In this document: positions 6,208 to 13,777 of the stretch, piece by piece | How the letters are laid out: each line of letters begins with the position of its first letter | Numbering within the stretch: position 1 is the first letter of the stretch | DNA from: a virus | DNA: 40,961 nt | Direction: 5' to 3' (one strand) | IMG/VR virus record: IMGVR_UViG_3300025896_000054 | Location: 1 to 40,961 of that record | Made by a program: the position numbers and the translations under genes | Notes under the pieces: generated by a model | Databases searched by the model: none | The model's input: only the letters and a program-made list of their open reading frames with translations | What the model was told of the DNA's origin: nothing

Positions 6208-7010
6208 AAACAAGCATCGAACAAATCTCCCCAGAATTGGCAGTTCAATACCTGCTGAGCAATACGAACAACCGCCCTCTGCGTAAAACCCATGTGGCTT
6301 GGTTGGCGGATCAAATGAAAAACCAGCAATGGAAGCTCACGCATCAAGGTATTTGCTTCACTCAAGACGGCGCATTGAGCGACGGTCAGCACCGACTTGA
6401 GGCGATTATAGCCAGCGGAATGACCGTCCCTATGATGGTCACGCGTGGGGCTGAAACTGGCAATTTTGAAGCCTATGACTTGGGAATCGGGAGGACGGCG
6501 GCAGACATCACGCAAATGCCCAAGAAGAAGGTGGAAATACTGAACACTCTTGCGCTCGTTGATAAAAACCTATTCATGGCGGGGCGTTTTATTCCGGCTG
6601 ACATTGTGCGATTCAATGGCTTCTTTGGAGTGTTGATTGACCGGCTTTTCAAATATGCCGGAACCTCAAAAAAAGGCACTAGCAAGGCCACCGTTCGCTC
6701 TGCCGCAGTGCTTTGCATGGCCGAAGGCAATGAGTACGCTCTGGAGCAGTATAGGTGCCTGACACTATTGGACTTTTCAGGCATGAGTAGCGCTGTCCAG
6801 TCGCTGGCCCGGCAACTCCTTGGCACCCCAAGCAAGGGGAGCAACTTGCAGCGCGAACAGGAATTTGTTCGCGCCCTGCATGCCTTCAACCCAGATAACA
6901 AAGCCATTACCCGGCTCCAAATTAGCGACCCAACCGCTCACCTAAAAAGCGCACAGCAGCGCATTCATGCAATTGTCACCCTCGCAGCACGAAAGGAGAC
7001 CGAAGCATGA
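6204..7010 (+). CDS. ParB-like domain protein
   Basis: A 268-residue protein. The start at 6204 is supported by an AGGAGG-type site about ten bases upstream and a 4-base overlap with recT. The motif GALSDGQHRLEAIIASG near residues 53-69 is the ParB/Sulfiredoxin signature (DGxHR) that in ParB binds or hydrolyses a nucleotide. An upstream helical stretch (LRKTHVAWLADQMKNQQW) also fits this fold. The C-terminal 170 residues are helical with no recognised motif. Phage ParB-like proteins include nucleases, modification factors and anti-defence proteins. Its place between RecT and the exonuclease suggests a role on DNA. Confidence 0.75.
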   Translation: MKTSIEQISPELAVQYLLSNTNNRPLRKTHVAWLADQMKNQQWKLTHQGICFTQDGALSDGQHRLEAIIASGMTVPMMVTRGAETGNFEAYDLGIGRTAADITQMPKKKVEILNTLALVDKNLFMAGRFIPADIVRFNGFFGVLIDRLFKYAGTSKKGTSKATVRSAAVLCMAEGNEYALEQYRCLTLLDFSGMSSAVQSLARQLLGTPSKGSNLQREQEFVRALHAFNPDNKAITRLQISDPTAHLKSAQQRIHAIVTLAARKETEA

Positions 7011-7657
7011 AAATCCACAAAGGCTTTCTCCAAGGCTCCGAACAATGGTTTGAACTTCGGCGCGGTCGCGTGACGGCTTCAAACTTCGACAGGATCATGA
7101 CGGCGGTTCAATGCAAGTATTCAGCGCAGGCTGAAGGCTATCAGCGCGACTTGTTAGTCGAGAGTTTTTGCCCCGATTATGCCAAGTTCCTCGGCAACAA
7201 ATGGACAGAGCGCGGAACCGAGATGGAACCCGAGGCCCGCGCGGCATTCGAGGTCCACACGGGACTTGCAACTGAGCAGGTGGCATTCGTCACAACAGAG
7301 CGCTGGCAGCATGTCGTCGGCTGCTCTCCTGATTCACTCATCCCGGCTGGCGGATCATCCTATGCGTCCGGCCTTGAAATCAAATGCCCGTCTCCATTCA
7401 CTCATGCGGAGTACATCGAGAAAGGAATGCTGCCTGACGCCTACAAGATGCAGTGCCACGGCGGCATGATTGTCACGGGCTTGGATACTTGGCATTTCTT
7501 CTCCTATTTCCCTGGCCTTCAGCCATTCCACATCATTGTCAGGCGCGACGACTTCACCGCGAAACTGACAGACGCTCTCGACCGCTTCGTGATCGAATAC
7601 GGGGCCTATCGCGAGAAGATGACGCCGAAACTTCAACTCCAACCAACCGCGCAATGA
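7007..7657 (+). CDS. YqaJ-type phage recombination exonuclease
   Basis: A 216-residue protein of the lambda-exonuclease-like PD-(D/E)XK family. Visible motifs are GSEQWFELRRGRVTAS at residues 10-25, GTEMEPEARAAFE at 70-82, GCSPDSL with catalytic-type D109, and GLEIKCPSP with E124-x-K126. The enzyme resects double-strand ends 5' to 3' to load the RecT annealing protein. It overlaps the ParB-like gene and the following Lar-like gene by 4 bases each. Length and motif spacing are normal for the family. Confidence 0.9.
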   Translation: MKIHKGFLQGSEQWFELRRGRVTASNFDRIMTAVQCKYSAQAEGYQRDLLVESFCPDYAKFLGNKWTERGTEMEPEARAAFEVHTGLATEQVAFVTTERWQHVVGCSPDSLIPAGGSSYASGLEIKCPSPFTHAEYIEKGMLPDAYKMQCHGGMIVTGLDTWHFFSYFPGLQPFHIIVRRDDFTAKLTDALDRFVIEYGAYREKMTPKLQLQPTAQ

Positions 7658-8061
7658 ACACCAAAGAACAAGCATCACAACTCCGCCTGGCAACGCTAAA
7701 AAGTCCAAGTGATATGGCCGAAGAAACTGATCCTCAAAACACAACAGGCCAGCCCCTGGGGTTGGCAGCAGAGCCGGGTTCGGCGTCCCGGTTGCTGTGG
7801 AATGACGCCGCCGTGCCAACCAACGCCGCTCGAATCGTCGAACGAAATAACTGCCCATTCTGTGATTCTGACTGTACGGGCCTCTCACACTCAGATGGTT
7901 ACAAAGTCATGATCTGCCTGAACTGCGGGGCCAAAGGGCCGTATCTGATCGACAAGACTGGCGACTGGAACCGCGACGACTTCCGCGCAATCGCAATGTG
8001 GAATCAACGCGGGGGATGGCCTTCGCCGAACAGTGATTATCCAGAACAAGTTTCCGTATGA
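7654..8061 (+). CDS. Lar-like zinc protein (restriction alleviation family)
   Basis: A 135-residue protein. The C-terminal half has the Lar pattern: NNCPFCDSDC, then MICLNCGAKGPYL, then AIAMWNQRGGW. That is two CxxC pairs followed by a W-N-x-R end, as in Lar family proteins. Rac prophage Lar modulates type I restriction. The N-terminal 65 residues are low complexity and contain TGQPLGLAAEPGSASRL, which closely resembles a segment of the gene at 15085. Function beyond zinc binding is inferred from the family. Confidence 0.75.
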   Translation: MNTKEQASQLRLATLKSPSDMAEETDPQNTTGQPLGLAAEPGSASRLLWNDAAVPTNAARIVERNNCPFCDSDCTGLSHSDGYKVMICLNCGAKGPYLIDKTGDWNRDDFRAIAMWNQRGGWPSPNSDYPEQVSV

Positions 8062-8324
8062 GTGCCGACATCACACTTTTCGGATGGGACCAGCCCATGA
8101 AGCCAACGAAGGCCAAACGCGGCCAGCCAAAGGGCAACGCAGCGCCAATTGGCAGCGGTCCTGCGGGCGAGACGTGCGGAACGTGCGCGCATGCTTATTG
8201 CGTCGAATATGCCAAGCGGTATCACAAGTGCCGATTGGTCAAAGCTACAGGAGGACCGGGGACGGACATTCGGCTCAAGTGGGCAGCGTGCAGCAGGTTC
8301 GAGAAGAGAAAGGGGGAAGCGTGA
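8058..8324 (+). CDS. Cysteine-cluster hypothetical protein (88 aa)
   Basis: It begins MSADITLFGWDQPMKPTKAK. Residues 39-78 hold the cysteine cluster GETCGTCAHAYCVEYAKRYH, then KCRLV, then WAACSRFEKR. The same GETCGxCxH...CxL...DIRLKWxAC-x-R-F-E arrangement occurs in small phage proteins near recombination genes, and it probably binds zinc. It overlaps the neighbours on both sides by 4 bases (ATGA before, GTGA after), so it is translated with the RuvC-like resolvase. Confidence 0.7.
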   Translation: MSADITLFGWDQPMKPTKAKRGQPKGNAAPIGSGPAGETCGTCAHAYCVEYAKRYHKCRLVKATGGPGTDIRLKWAACSRFEKRKGEA

Positions 8325-8779
8325 AAATCTTTGCCATCGACCCCGGCCCTACTGAGTCGGCCTTTGTTATCTGGGACGGCTCTACGATCCTCGACAAGGG
8401 CAAGGTGCCAAGCGAACGCCTTTTGCCACTGCTCGGCATCCACGAGCGCGATTGCCGCGTTGTCTGCGAAATGATTGCCTGTTACGGCATGGCAGTTGGG
8501 GCGGAGGTGTTTGAGACGTGCGTATGGATTGGCCGCTATCTCGAAAAACTCCAAGGCAACATGGACCGCATGAAGCGTCTCGAATGCAAAATGCACCTTT
8601 GCCATTCCGCGAGGGCGAATGATTCGAATATCCGCCAAGCTCTGATCGACCGCTTTGGAGCGCCGGGCAAGAAATCCGCCCCCGGCCTGACCTTTGGACT
8701 ATCCGGCGATATGTGGGCGGCGTTTGCCGTCGCTGTCACGGCCTACGACAAACTTTCCATCACGGCCATTGCGTCGTGA
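8321..8779 (+). CDS. RuvC-like Holliday junction resolvase
   Basis: A 152-residue protein with a GTG start inside the preceding stop (GTGA) and an AGGGGGAAG site just upstream. It has the RNase H-fold layout of RuvC: KIFAIDPGPTESAFVIWDG with D7, VVCEMIACYG with E50, and a C-terminal SGDMWAAFAVAV with D130. These acidic residues would hold two metal ions for strand cleavage. Phage RuvC-like enzymes resolve branched recombination and replication intermediates before packaging. It closes the recombination operon. Confidence 0.82.
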   Translation: MKIFAIDPGPTESAFVIWDGSTILDKGKVPSERLLPLLGIHERDCRVVCEMIACYGMAVGAEVFETCVWIGRYLEKLQGNMDRMKRLECKMHLCHSARANDSNIRQALIDRFGAPGKKSAPGLTFGLSGDMWAAFAVAVTAYDKLSITAIAS

Positions 8780-8806
8780 TACCACAACACAGCACAACCT
8801 AACACC

Positions 8807-9097
8807 ATGCCAAAATACTTCCCGAAGGGCTTCACCCATCTGGATCGCCTCAGCGACTTGCTCGCCATCACCGCTGACTGGACGCAGACCAACCGCCGCC
8901 GCTGCCATCTGATCCGCAAGGACGTGAAGAGTCATCTGAATGAAAAAGAGAAGGAAGAGCTCCAGCGCCTCGAAACACTCGCGGATGCGCGGATCGCCCT
9001 GATGGACCTCCAGCATCCTATGGGGCCGGATGAGATCACGCTGACAGTGGAACGCCTGAAACGAGAAGGAAAATGGCAGGAAACACCTCGCTCATGA
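8807..9097 (+). CDS. Hypothetical protein (96 aa)
   Basis: It begins MPKYFPKGFTHLDRLSDLLA and is mostly charged helix, including KSHLNEKEKEELQRLETLAD. The leader (tgataccacaacacagcaca) is G-poor with no Shine-Dalgarno site, matching several other genes here. No family is recognised. The following gene overlaps it. Confidence 0.6.
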   Translation: MPKYFPKGFTHLDRLSDLLAITADWTQTNRRRCHLIRKDVKSHLNEKEKEELQRLETLADARIALMDLQHPMGPDEITLTVERLKREGKWQETPRS

Positions 9098-9399
9098 CGC
9101 ACATTTACGAACTCGTTGACGCCACAAGCGAGGGAGAATATTACCCGCTAGGCTTGTTCCTCGACCTGCAAGACGCAATACTTGCTGGCTCACTGTTTCA
9201 TCCCGGCAAGTGGGATAACGTAATGGATGACTTTGGAGTCTCTGAGATTCGCCAGCGTGCGCTCGGAGTAAGTCAGAATGAATACAAGGTTCTTTGGCGC
9301 TCCGAGTGGACGCCATCAACAAACGAATGGGACACAGATTGGACAGCAACAACACAAACCGGAACAGAATCAAAGCCTCTGCCTATGAGCAGGGCATAA
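9094..9399 (+). CDS. Hypothetical protein (about 101 aa)
   Basis: It begins MTHIYELVDATSEGEYYPLG. I chose the ATG at 9094 because it makes the usual ATGA overlap with the preceding stop. An in-frame ATG at 9073 has a better AGAAGGA ribosome site and would add seven residues, so the start is uncertain. The protein is acidic and rich in Trp (for example WRSEWTPSTNEWDTDW). No family is recognised. Confidence 0.6.
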   Translation: MTHIYELVDATSEGEYYPLGLFLDLQDAILAGSLFHPGKWDNVMDDFGVSEIRQRALGVSQNEYKVLWRSEWTPSTNEWDTDWTATTQTGTESKPLPMSRA

Positions 9400-9411
9400 C
9401 CAAACAAACTC

Positions 9412-9744
9412 ATGGCATCACCAACTCACAAAGTAGTCGCAACCACCGGAACGTACAAAGATCGCGACGGAAACGAAAAGAAGCGTTACACGCAATGCGG
9501 TATTGCGTTCACTGACGATCAAGGCCGCATCTCGATCAAGCTCGACGCAGTTCCGGTAACTCCTGAATGGAGCGGATGGCTTTCACTTTTCCCGATGGAT
9601 GACGATAGGCAGGAAGCGCGTCAACAGCCTCGGCAAGAGCGTCCAGCTACTCGGCCAACAACTCGCCGCGCGCCTCCTCCTGGCACGATCCAGTATCCCA
9701 AATCTGAAGCGGGCGACATGGGTAATGAAGACATCCCATGGTAG
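9412..9744 (+). CDS. SSB-like protein with acidic C-terminal tip
   Basis: A 110-residue protein in three parts. Residues 1-65 are strand-rich (KVVATTGTYKDRDGNEKKRY, later GRISIKLDAVPVTPEW), compatible with a small OB-like domain. Residues 66-95 form a Gln/Arg/Pro-rich linker. The end is GNEDIPW, which resembles the DDDIPF tip by which bacterial SSB recruits partner proteins. Position among recombination and replication genes supports a single-strand-DNA-binding role. The core fold is not proven from sequence. Confidence 0.5.
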   Translation: MASPTHKVVATTGTYKDRDGNEKKRYTQCGIAFTDDQGRISIKLDAVPVTPEWSGWLSLFPMDDDRQEARQQPRQERPATRPTTRRAPPPGTIQYPKSEAGDMGNEDIPW

Positions 9745-9767
9745 CCAACCACCAACCAAACGACGAA

Positions 9768-9941
9768 ATGAAAACCTCGGAAGATATCAACGCGCTGCGT
9801 GACGCTATTGCGGCATCAAATGATTTACTCATACGCCTACTCCCATTTATGGAGGATATAGAGGGAGACGCAGCATATAAGCCGGGCGCCGTGTCGAAAC
9901 TTGTGAGTGAGTTGAAGCGCATTGTAAAGAGCAAGCCATGA
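9768..9941 (+). CDS. Small hypothetical protein (57 aa)
   Basis: It begins MKTSEDINALRDAIAASNDL and is helical. The ATG at 9768 is preferred because the stretch before it (ccaaccaccaaccaaacgac) has the G-poor leader composition seen before many genes here. An in-frame ATG at 9738, overlapping the preceding stop, would add ten residues. It overlaps the next gene by 4 bases. No family is recognised. Confidence 0.5.
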   Translation: MKTSEDINALRDAIAASNDLLIRLLPFMEDIEGDAAYKPGAVSKLVSELKRIVKSKP

Positions 9942-10231
9942 AAACCATTCCACCAACATCCTTCACGGTCGAGTTGCGACGCCGTAAGCTCTGGGTCAGA
10001 GGACTCGGACAAGCAGCAGTGCGAGACCTTATGACGATCATCGCCGAGCCTGCGCCGCTTTTGACGCGCTCATGGGCAGAGCGCTCGCTTGCCCCATCGA
10101 ATCTGGAGCACACGGGCAAGCTCGTGAACGCCGGATTCGTCCAACTCGACCGCGACGCCGGACTATTCCGCTCGACGGATGCGGGCCGGACGTGGATCGA
10201 GAAACTCAAAACGGCAAACATCATCCAATGA
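9938..10231 (+). CDS. Winged-helix-like hypothetical protein
   Basis: A 97-residue protein beginning MKTIPPTSFTVELRRRKLWV. Residues of about 45-90 have the pattern LEHTGKLVNAGFVQLDRD, then LFRSTDAGRTWIEKL. It resembles the wing region of small winged-helix (MarR-like) domains, where a 'GF/V...T..G' wing follows a recognition helix. DNA binding is therefore possible but not established. It is coupled by 4-base overlaps to genes on both sides. Confidence 0.55.
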   Translation: MKTIPPTSFTVELRRRKLWVRGLGQAAVRDLMTIIAEPAPLLTRSWAERSLAPSNLEHTGKLVNAGFVQLDRDAGLFRSTDAGRTWIEKLKTANIIQ

Positions 10232-10701
10232 AAACCAATACCACCACCATTCCGCAAATCACCTTTTACGTCGCCTGTGACGACAACCTCAAATCCACCG
10301 TGCGCAAAGCGTGTGCCATTTGGTCAGACGTGCTTTCCGGCTACGTCACGCTTCAACCGTGGGAAATGGGGCGCATTGTGAATATCACGGTCAAGATCGG
10401 CGACGGCGTGCAGACCATTGCTCACCCTGACCGCGTTGCGCACTGCAAGAGCGTTGCGCCTGACCTGTGGGCAATTCGTCTTGAGCGCGGTATCAAGTGG
10501 GCTGTAACGCCCTGGCAGCGCTTCTGGGGCCTTGGCGAAGATGCTCTTGCGGCTGTCGTGCATGAACTCGGCCACGTCTTCGACCTGCCGCATGCTTCAG
10601 ATCCCATCTGGGTCATGCACCCTGATATTGGCGGAAACGGCAAACTTTCCGAAAGCGAGAAGGCGTCATATCGAAACTTTTTCATTCAGAAGGTTCTATA
10701 G
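10228..10701 (+). CDS. Metzincin-like zinc metalloprotease
   Basis: A 157-residue protein with the zinc site VVHELGHVFDLPHASD: H112, E113, H116 and H122 in the metzincin order HExxHxxxxxH. It is followed by a Met-turn candidate WVMHPD with M130. The sixth residue of the motif is Asp rather than the usual Gly. There is no signal peptide, so it should act inside the cell or in the virion. Its place directly before the replication initiator, rather than near lysis genes, suggests a target among host or phage proteins early in infection. The target is unknown. Confidence 0.75.
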   Translation: MKTNTTTIPQITFYVACDDNLKSTVRKACAIWSDVLSGYVTLQPWEMGRIVNITVKIGDGVQTIAHPDRVAHCKSVAPDLWAIRLERGIKWAVTPWQRFWGLGEDALAAVVHELGHVFDLPHASDPIWVMHPDIGGNGKLSESEKASYRNFFIQKVL

Positions 10702-10773
10702 CCCGCCAGAAATCATTTTGCCCTAGCTCAGCTTTGCGCTAGAGAATCAACGCCGAGTCGAAACCGGTAAAGC

Positions 10774-10884
10774 ATGAATCCAAAACCACATCGCCCCATC
10801 ATATCACCGCGCCAGCAATGGCCTCGCTGTCTCATGTCAGCGTTTCGAGCGGTGGTAGGTGGGGCGGCCTTTTGTCATGAGTGA
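10774..10884 (+). CDS. Possible 36-aa ORF in the pre-initiator gap
   Basis: This is the only open frame of note in the 175-base gap between the protease and the initiator genes. It encodes MNPKPHRPIISPRQQWPRCL and ends AAFCHE, overlapping the start of the initiator by 8 bases in another frame. There is no clear ribosome site. The gap also holds a short palindrome, CTAGC at 10733-10737 and GCTAG ten bases later, which could be an operator or part of an origin. Evidence for translation is weak. Confidence 0.2.
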   Translation: MNPKPHRPIISPRQQWPRCLMSAFRAVVGGAAFCHE

Positions 10885-11599
10885 CGCAAAAAACAGCGGT
10901 AGGCTTCCCGCCTTCCAGTTCTACCCTGCCGACTGGCGCAAAGATCCCGGCGTACAATCGCTCGATTTCGAGACCAGGGGAATTTGGTGGGAAATCATCT
11001 GCCTGCTTCATGAGTCTGACGAGCGCGGCGTCCTGTTGTTGAATGGTCAACCGATGCCAGAACCGGCGCTTTGTCGCCTTCTCGGTTTGGATAACCAAAA
11101 ACTAACCACCGCGTTAACCACCCTCCTAACCTATGGCGTAGCAAAGCGCAGGGAATCGGATGGCGCGATCTACTCAAAGCGCATGGTTGCCGACGAAAGA
11201 CTGCGCCAAATCCGCAAAGAAGCCGGTTCCAAGGGTGGAAACCCGCTTTTGGTTAAGCAAAACGTAACCACCCCGGTTAAGCAAAAATCAACCCCTTCAT
11301 CTTCATCTTCATCTTCATCTTCATCTTCAATAAAAGAAGAGCTAGCGCTCCCGTTCGCCTCTCCTGAATTTTCAGAATCGTGGAACAAGTGGATCAAATA
11401 CCGGAAGGAGATCAAGAAGCCGATCACGCCAACCATGGCAGAGTCACAACTCAAGAACCTTGCCGCCATGGGTGAGAGGAGAGCAATCGCCATGATCGAG
11501 AACACAATCATCAAGGGTTGGCAAGGACTCCGCGAAGAGTCGGAACAATCCTTTTTTGGAAGCGCACCGAAGAAGCCCAAACACCCATCATGCCTGTAA
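10877..11599 (+). CDS. Replication initiation / helicase-loader protein
   Basis: A 240-residue protein from the ATG at 10877. Residues 8-100 have the DUF1376-like or winged-helix initiator pattern PAFQFYPADWRKDPGVQSLD, then ETRGIWWEIICLLHESDERG. A linker of 11 consecutive serines (about residues 141-151) leads to a C-terminal domain (SWNKWIKYRKEIKKPITPTM, then NLAAMGERRAIAMIENTI) like the DnaD-type tails that contact DnaB. It probably binds the phage origin and loads the helicase encoded next, which overlaps it by 10 bases. Confidence 0.75.
   Translation: MSDAKNSGRLPAFQFYPADWRKDPGVQSLDFETRGIWWEIICLLHESDERGVLLLNGQPMPEPALCRLLGLDNQKLTTALTTLLTYGVAKRRESDGAIYSKRMVADERLRQIRKEAGSKGGNPLLVKQNVTTPVKQKSTPSSSSSSSSSSSIKEELALPFASPEFSESWNKWIKYRKEIKKPITPTMAESQLKNLAAMGERRAIAMIENTIIKGWQGLREESEQSFFGSAPKKPKHPSCL
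11296..11329 (+). repeat. Hexamer microsatellite (TTCATC) encoding poly-Ser
   Basis: Five full TTCATC units plus a partial sixth encode 11 serines, alternating TCA and TCT codons, in the linker of the replication initiator. Loss or gain of a 6-base unit would change the linker by two residues without shifting frame. Confidence 0.95.
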
Positions 11600-12912
11600 A
11601 ACCTCCATCGGCAGAAGAACTGCTCGCCAGCCTCAACCAGCCAATGCCGTTCAGTGCCGAGGCTGAAAGCGGCGTCCTCTCCTGCTTCATTCACGACTCG
11701 GCACGATTAGCGGCTTGCCTGCACTCCTCGCCACCGTCACTTTTCTACTCGGAGGCGAATCAAATCATCTTTTGCGCGATGGTGGACGAAATCACGGCAG
11801 GCAGGCCGATTGATCCCGTTTCTCTCACGCATCGCCTACGCAACGGCGGCAACCTCGATAAAGTTGGTGGTCCTTCGGCAATCTCGGAGCTTCACGGCAT
11901 GATGATCATTCCGGCCCTGTTCTCGCACTACATGGGCATTCTGCGCGAGCTTTACAGTCAGCGGAAGCACATCGAGGCGCACGCCAGATCCTTGACGTTC
12001 CTGTTCCAAGCTCGGGACGGTGAGGTTGCGGCGACGCTGGACACGATCAAGGGCGTGTTGGAAGAGGCCGGGAAGATGCCGGGGCAACTCCTCAAGAGCG
12101 TGTCTTTGCGCGAGGCCATGGACCCGCTTCTTGCCGAAATCGAGCAGCGAGCGGCAAACCCTGGGAGACTGCCGGGTATTCGCACGGGATTCCCGACTAT
12201 CGACCGCAACACGGGGGGCATGATGCCGGGGCAAGTTTGGGTTTTCGCTGGTGAGCCTGGGGACGGCAAGAGCACGATTATTCAAAACTGCGCCGAGTCT
12301 GCGGCCGAGGATGGGAACAAGGTCCGGTGGTATCCGCTCGAAATGCCGCACAACGAGCAATCTTTGCGGCTGCTGGCGTCTCACTCCCGAGTCGATAACG
12401 GGAGCATTTACCGTGGAGACCTGACGCCGGGGCAAATGATGGCGGTCTCCGCTTCCTGCGCGAAGATCAAGCGGGCTTCTCAAATCGAGTTGGTCGATGT
12501 GGAGGATGCCAGCGCGACAGATATCTTCGCCGACATCGAGAGAAGCGACGCTGCCGTGGTGGTGGTCGATTACCTGCAACTCATGGAGGACGGGAGCGCG
12601 CGGAAGTCGGACACACGGGAGGGCGTTCTTGCCTCCATATCGCGCCGTCAGAAGCGTTTAGCGCGTCGGACTGGCAAAGTCATCCTGACTGCATCGCAGC
12701 TCAATGACAGTGGCAAACTGCGCGAAAGCAGGGCTATCGGGCAAGACGCCGACAAGGTGATGATGATCCGCAAGGTTGCATCTGACGATTCAGATACCGG
12801 CTTCGATGACGAGAAGCGCAATCTTTGGTGCGAGAAGAACCGAGGCGGAAAACGTCATTGGGAGCTTCCGCTTCTGTTCCTTGGCTCAATCTTTCAATTC
12901 CGCGAACCATGA
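11590..12912 (+). CDS. dnaB: DnaB-type replicative helicase
   Basis: A 440-residue protein from the ATG at 11590. The N-terminal domain starts at PFSAEAESGVLSC, as in DnaB. The RecA-like domain has Walker A GEPGDGKST at residues 221-229 and Walker B VVVVDYLQLMED at about 323-334. It ends with the typical WCEKNRGGKRHWELPLLFLG strand. The enzyme unwinds DNA 5' to 3' as a hexamer. The phage shows no DNA polymerase or primase gene in this window, so it would depend on the host replisome. The initiator just upstream is the likely loader. Confidence 0.9.
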   Translation: MPVKPPSAEELLASLNQPMPFSAEAESGVLSCFIHDSARLAACLHSSPPSLFYSEANQIIFCAMVDEITAGRPIDPVSLTHRLRNGGNLDKVGGPSAISELHGMMIIPALFSHYMGILRELYSQRKHIEAHARSLTFLFQARDGEVAATLDTIKGVLEEAGKMPGQLLKSVSLREAMDPLLAEIEQRAANPGRLPGIRTGFPTIDRNTGGMMPGQVWVFAGEPGDGKSTIIQNCAESAAEDGNKVRWYPLEMPHNEQSLRLLASHSRVDNGSIYRGDLTPGQMMAVSASCAKIKRASQIELVDVEDASATDIFADIERSDAAVVVVDYLQLMEDGSARKSDTREGVLASISRRQKRLARRTGKVILTASQLNDSGKLRESRAIGQDADKVMMIRKVASDDSDTGFDDEKRNLWCEKNRGGKRHWELPLLFLGSIFQFREP

Positions 12913-13031
12913 CCACCATCCCAAATCCGCCAACAAGCCGACAAATCGGACGCAAACTAGCAAAACTAATTGCCACGATGCGCAAACTTCAACGAGCACG
13001 GGGCTGGACGCTACGCAAACGGCCCGACTAA
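12909..13031 (+). CDS. Small basic protein (40 aa)
   Basis: It begins MTTIPNPPTSRQIGRKLAKL and ends RGWTLRKRPD, with 11 Lys/Arg in 40 residues. The start overlaps the helicase stop by 4 bases (ATGA). A small, very basic peptide co-translated with a helicase could bind nucleic acid, but no family is recognised. Confidence 0.5.
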   Translation: MTTIPNPPTSRQIGRKLAKLIATMRKLQRARGWTLRKRPD

Positions 13032-13053
13032 CCACAATCAACCCACACTTACC

Positions 13054-13368
13054 ATGCCACATACACCGGAGCTAAAAACCAATGAAGTCCAGACCGCTGA
13101 GGCGGTTGATCCTGCCGCGATTTGTTCGCCCTTGGACGATGATCGAAGCGATGAAGCCGACTACTGCCTAGAGGCCTATGAGGAAGCGTCCAGACATCTC
13201 GAAATGCTCGCTGAAGACTTGGAGGCCGGACTGGAAACGAACTGTCTGCTGCGAGTCGCGGGGACGATACGGAAGGTAGGAAGACTCGCCTACGGACCAG
13301 ACCTCTGCCACGACCCTGATGCGCAGAGGGCGAACGACAAAAATCAGACACCGCCGCCGATGGCGTAG
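13054..13368 (+). CDS. Acidic hypothetical protein (104 aa)
   Basis: It begins MPHTPELKTNEVQTAEAVDP and is strongly acidic (DDDRSDEADYCLEAYEEASR), with a helical middle and a polar tail. The ATG at 13054 follows a G-poor leader (aatcaacccacacttacc). It is followed by a likely intrinsic terminator and so appears to be the last gene of the replication operon. No family is recognised. Confidence 0.55.
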   Translation: MPHTPELKTNEVQTAEAVDPAAICSPLDDDRSDEADYCLEAYEEASRHLEMLAEDLEAGLETNCLLRVAGTIRKVGRLAYGPDLCHDPDAQRANDKNQTPPPMA

Positions 13369-13377
13369 CAAACACGA

Positions 13378-13408
13378 CAGATGACCATCGGCGGTTGTCT
13401 GCATTTTT
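13378..13408 (+). terminator. Intrinsic terminator after the replication operon
   Basis: A 9-base-pair stem pairs 13378-13386 with 13393-13401 (two G-U pairs) around a 6-base loop, followed two bases later by a run of five T at 13404-13408. It lies just 10 bases after the preceding stop, the expected place for an end-of-operon terminator. Confidence 0.5.
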
Positions 13409-13423
13409 CTTGTTCTCCTTCGT

Positions 13424-13777
13424 ATGAAAACGCTCAATCACAGACTCAAAAAGCACGACATCGGCCTCATTGATTCACAATCTGGCAAAGTGTTGAAGAC
13501 ACAGAAAGCCGTCGATGTGTCCGATGAACTCACCCTAGACGCGGACTCGGAACCGCTGTGGCTCTACTACACTACGGCAGAGCGCGGTGAGATCGTGCAA
13601 CTGCGGCAAGGCTGCGCATCAGTCCACTACTTCACGGAATGGATGCACCGCGACGTGGATAGCGCACTCTCTCACTGGGCAGCGTGGACGAACTCCAGCA
13701 AAGAGAGGCTGATTGAGTTGTGTCTCAAATACTCCCCGACTCACGCCAAGAAGGAGAACCACCTAGCTCTGCCATGA
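13424..13777 (+). CDS. Hypothetical protein (117 aa)
   Basis: It begins MKTLNHRLKKHDIGLIDSQS and has a strand-rich first half (EPLWLYYTTAERGEIVQLRQ) and a helical end. It overlaps the PP-loop gene by 4 bases (ATGA) and may be a partner of that enzyme. No family is recognised. Confidence 0.6.
   Translation: MKTLNHRLKKHDIGLIDSQSGKVLKTQKAVDVSDELTLDADSEPLWLYYTTAERGEIVQLRQGCASVHYFTEWMHRDVDSALSHWAAWTNSSKERLIELCLKYSPTHAKKENHLALP

Noticed and set aside
5056-6213. Minus-strand open frame opposite recT
   Set aside because: The plus strand encodes an unmistakable RecT protein. The reverse translation has no motif, unlike the antisense HNH gene at 35765.
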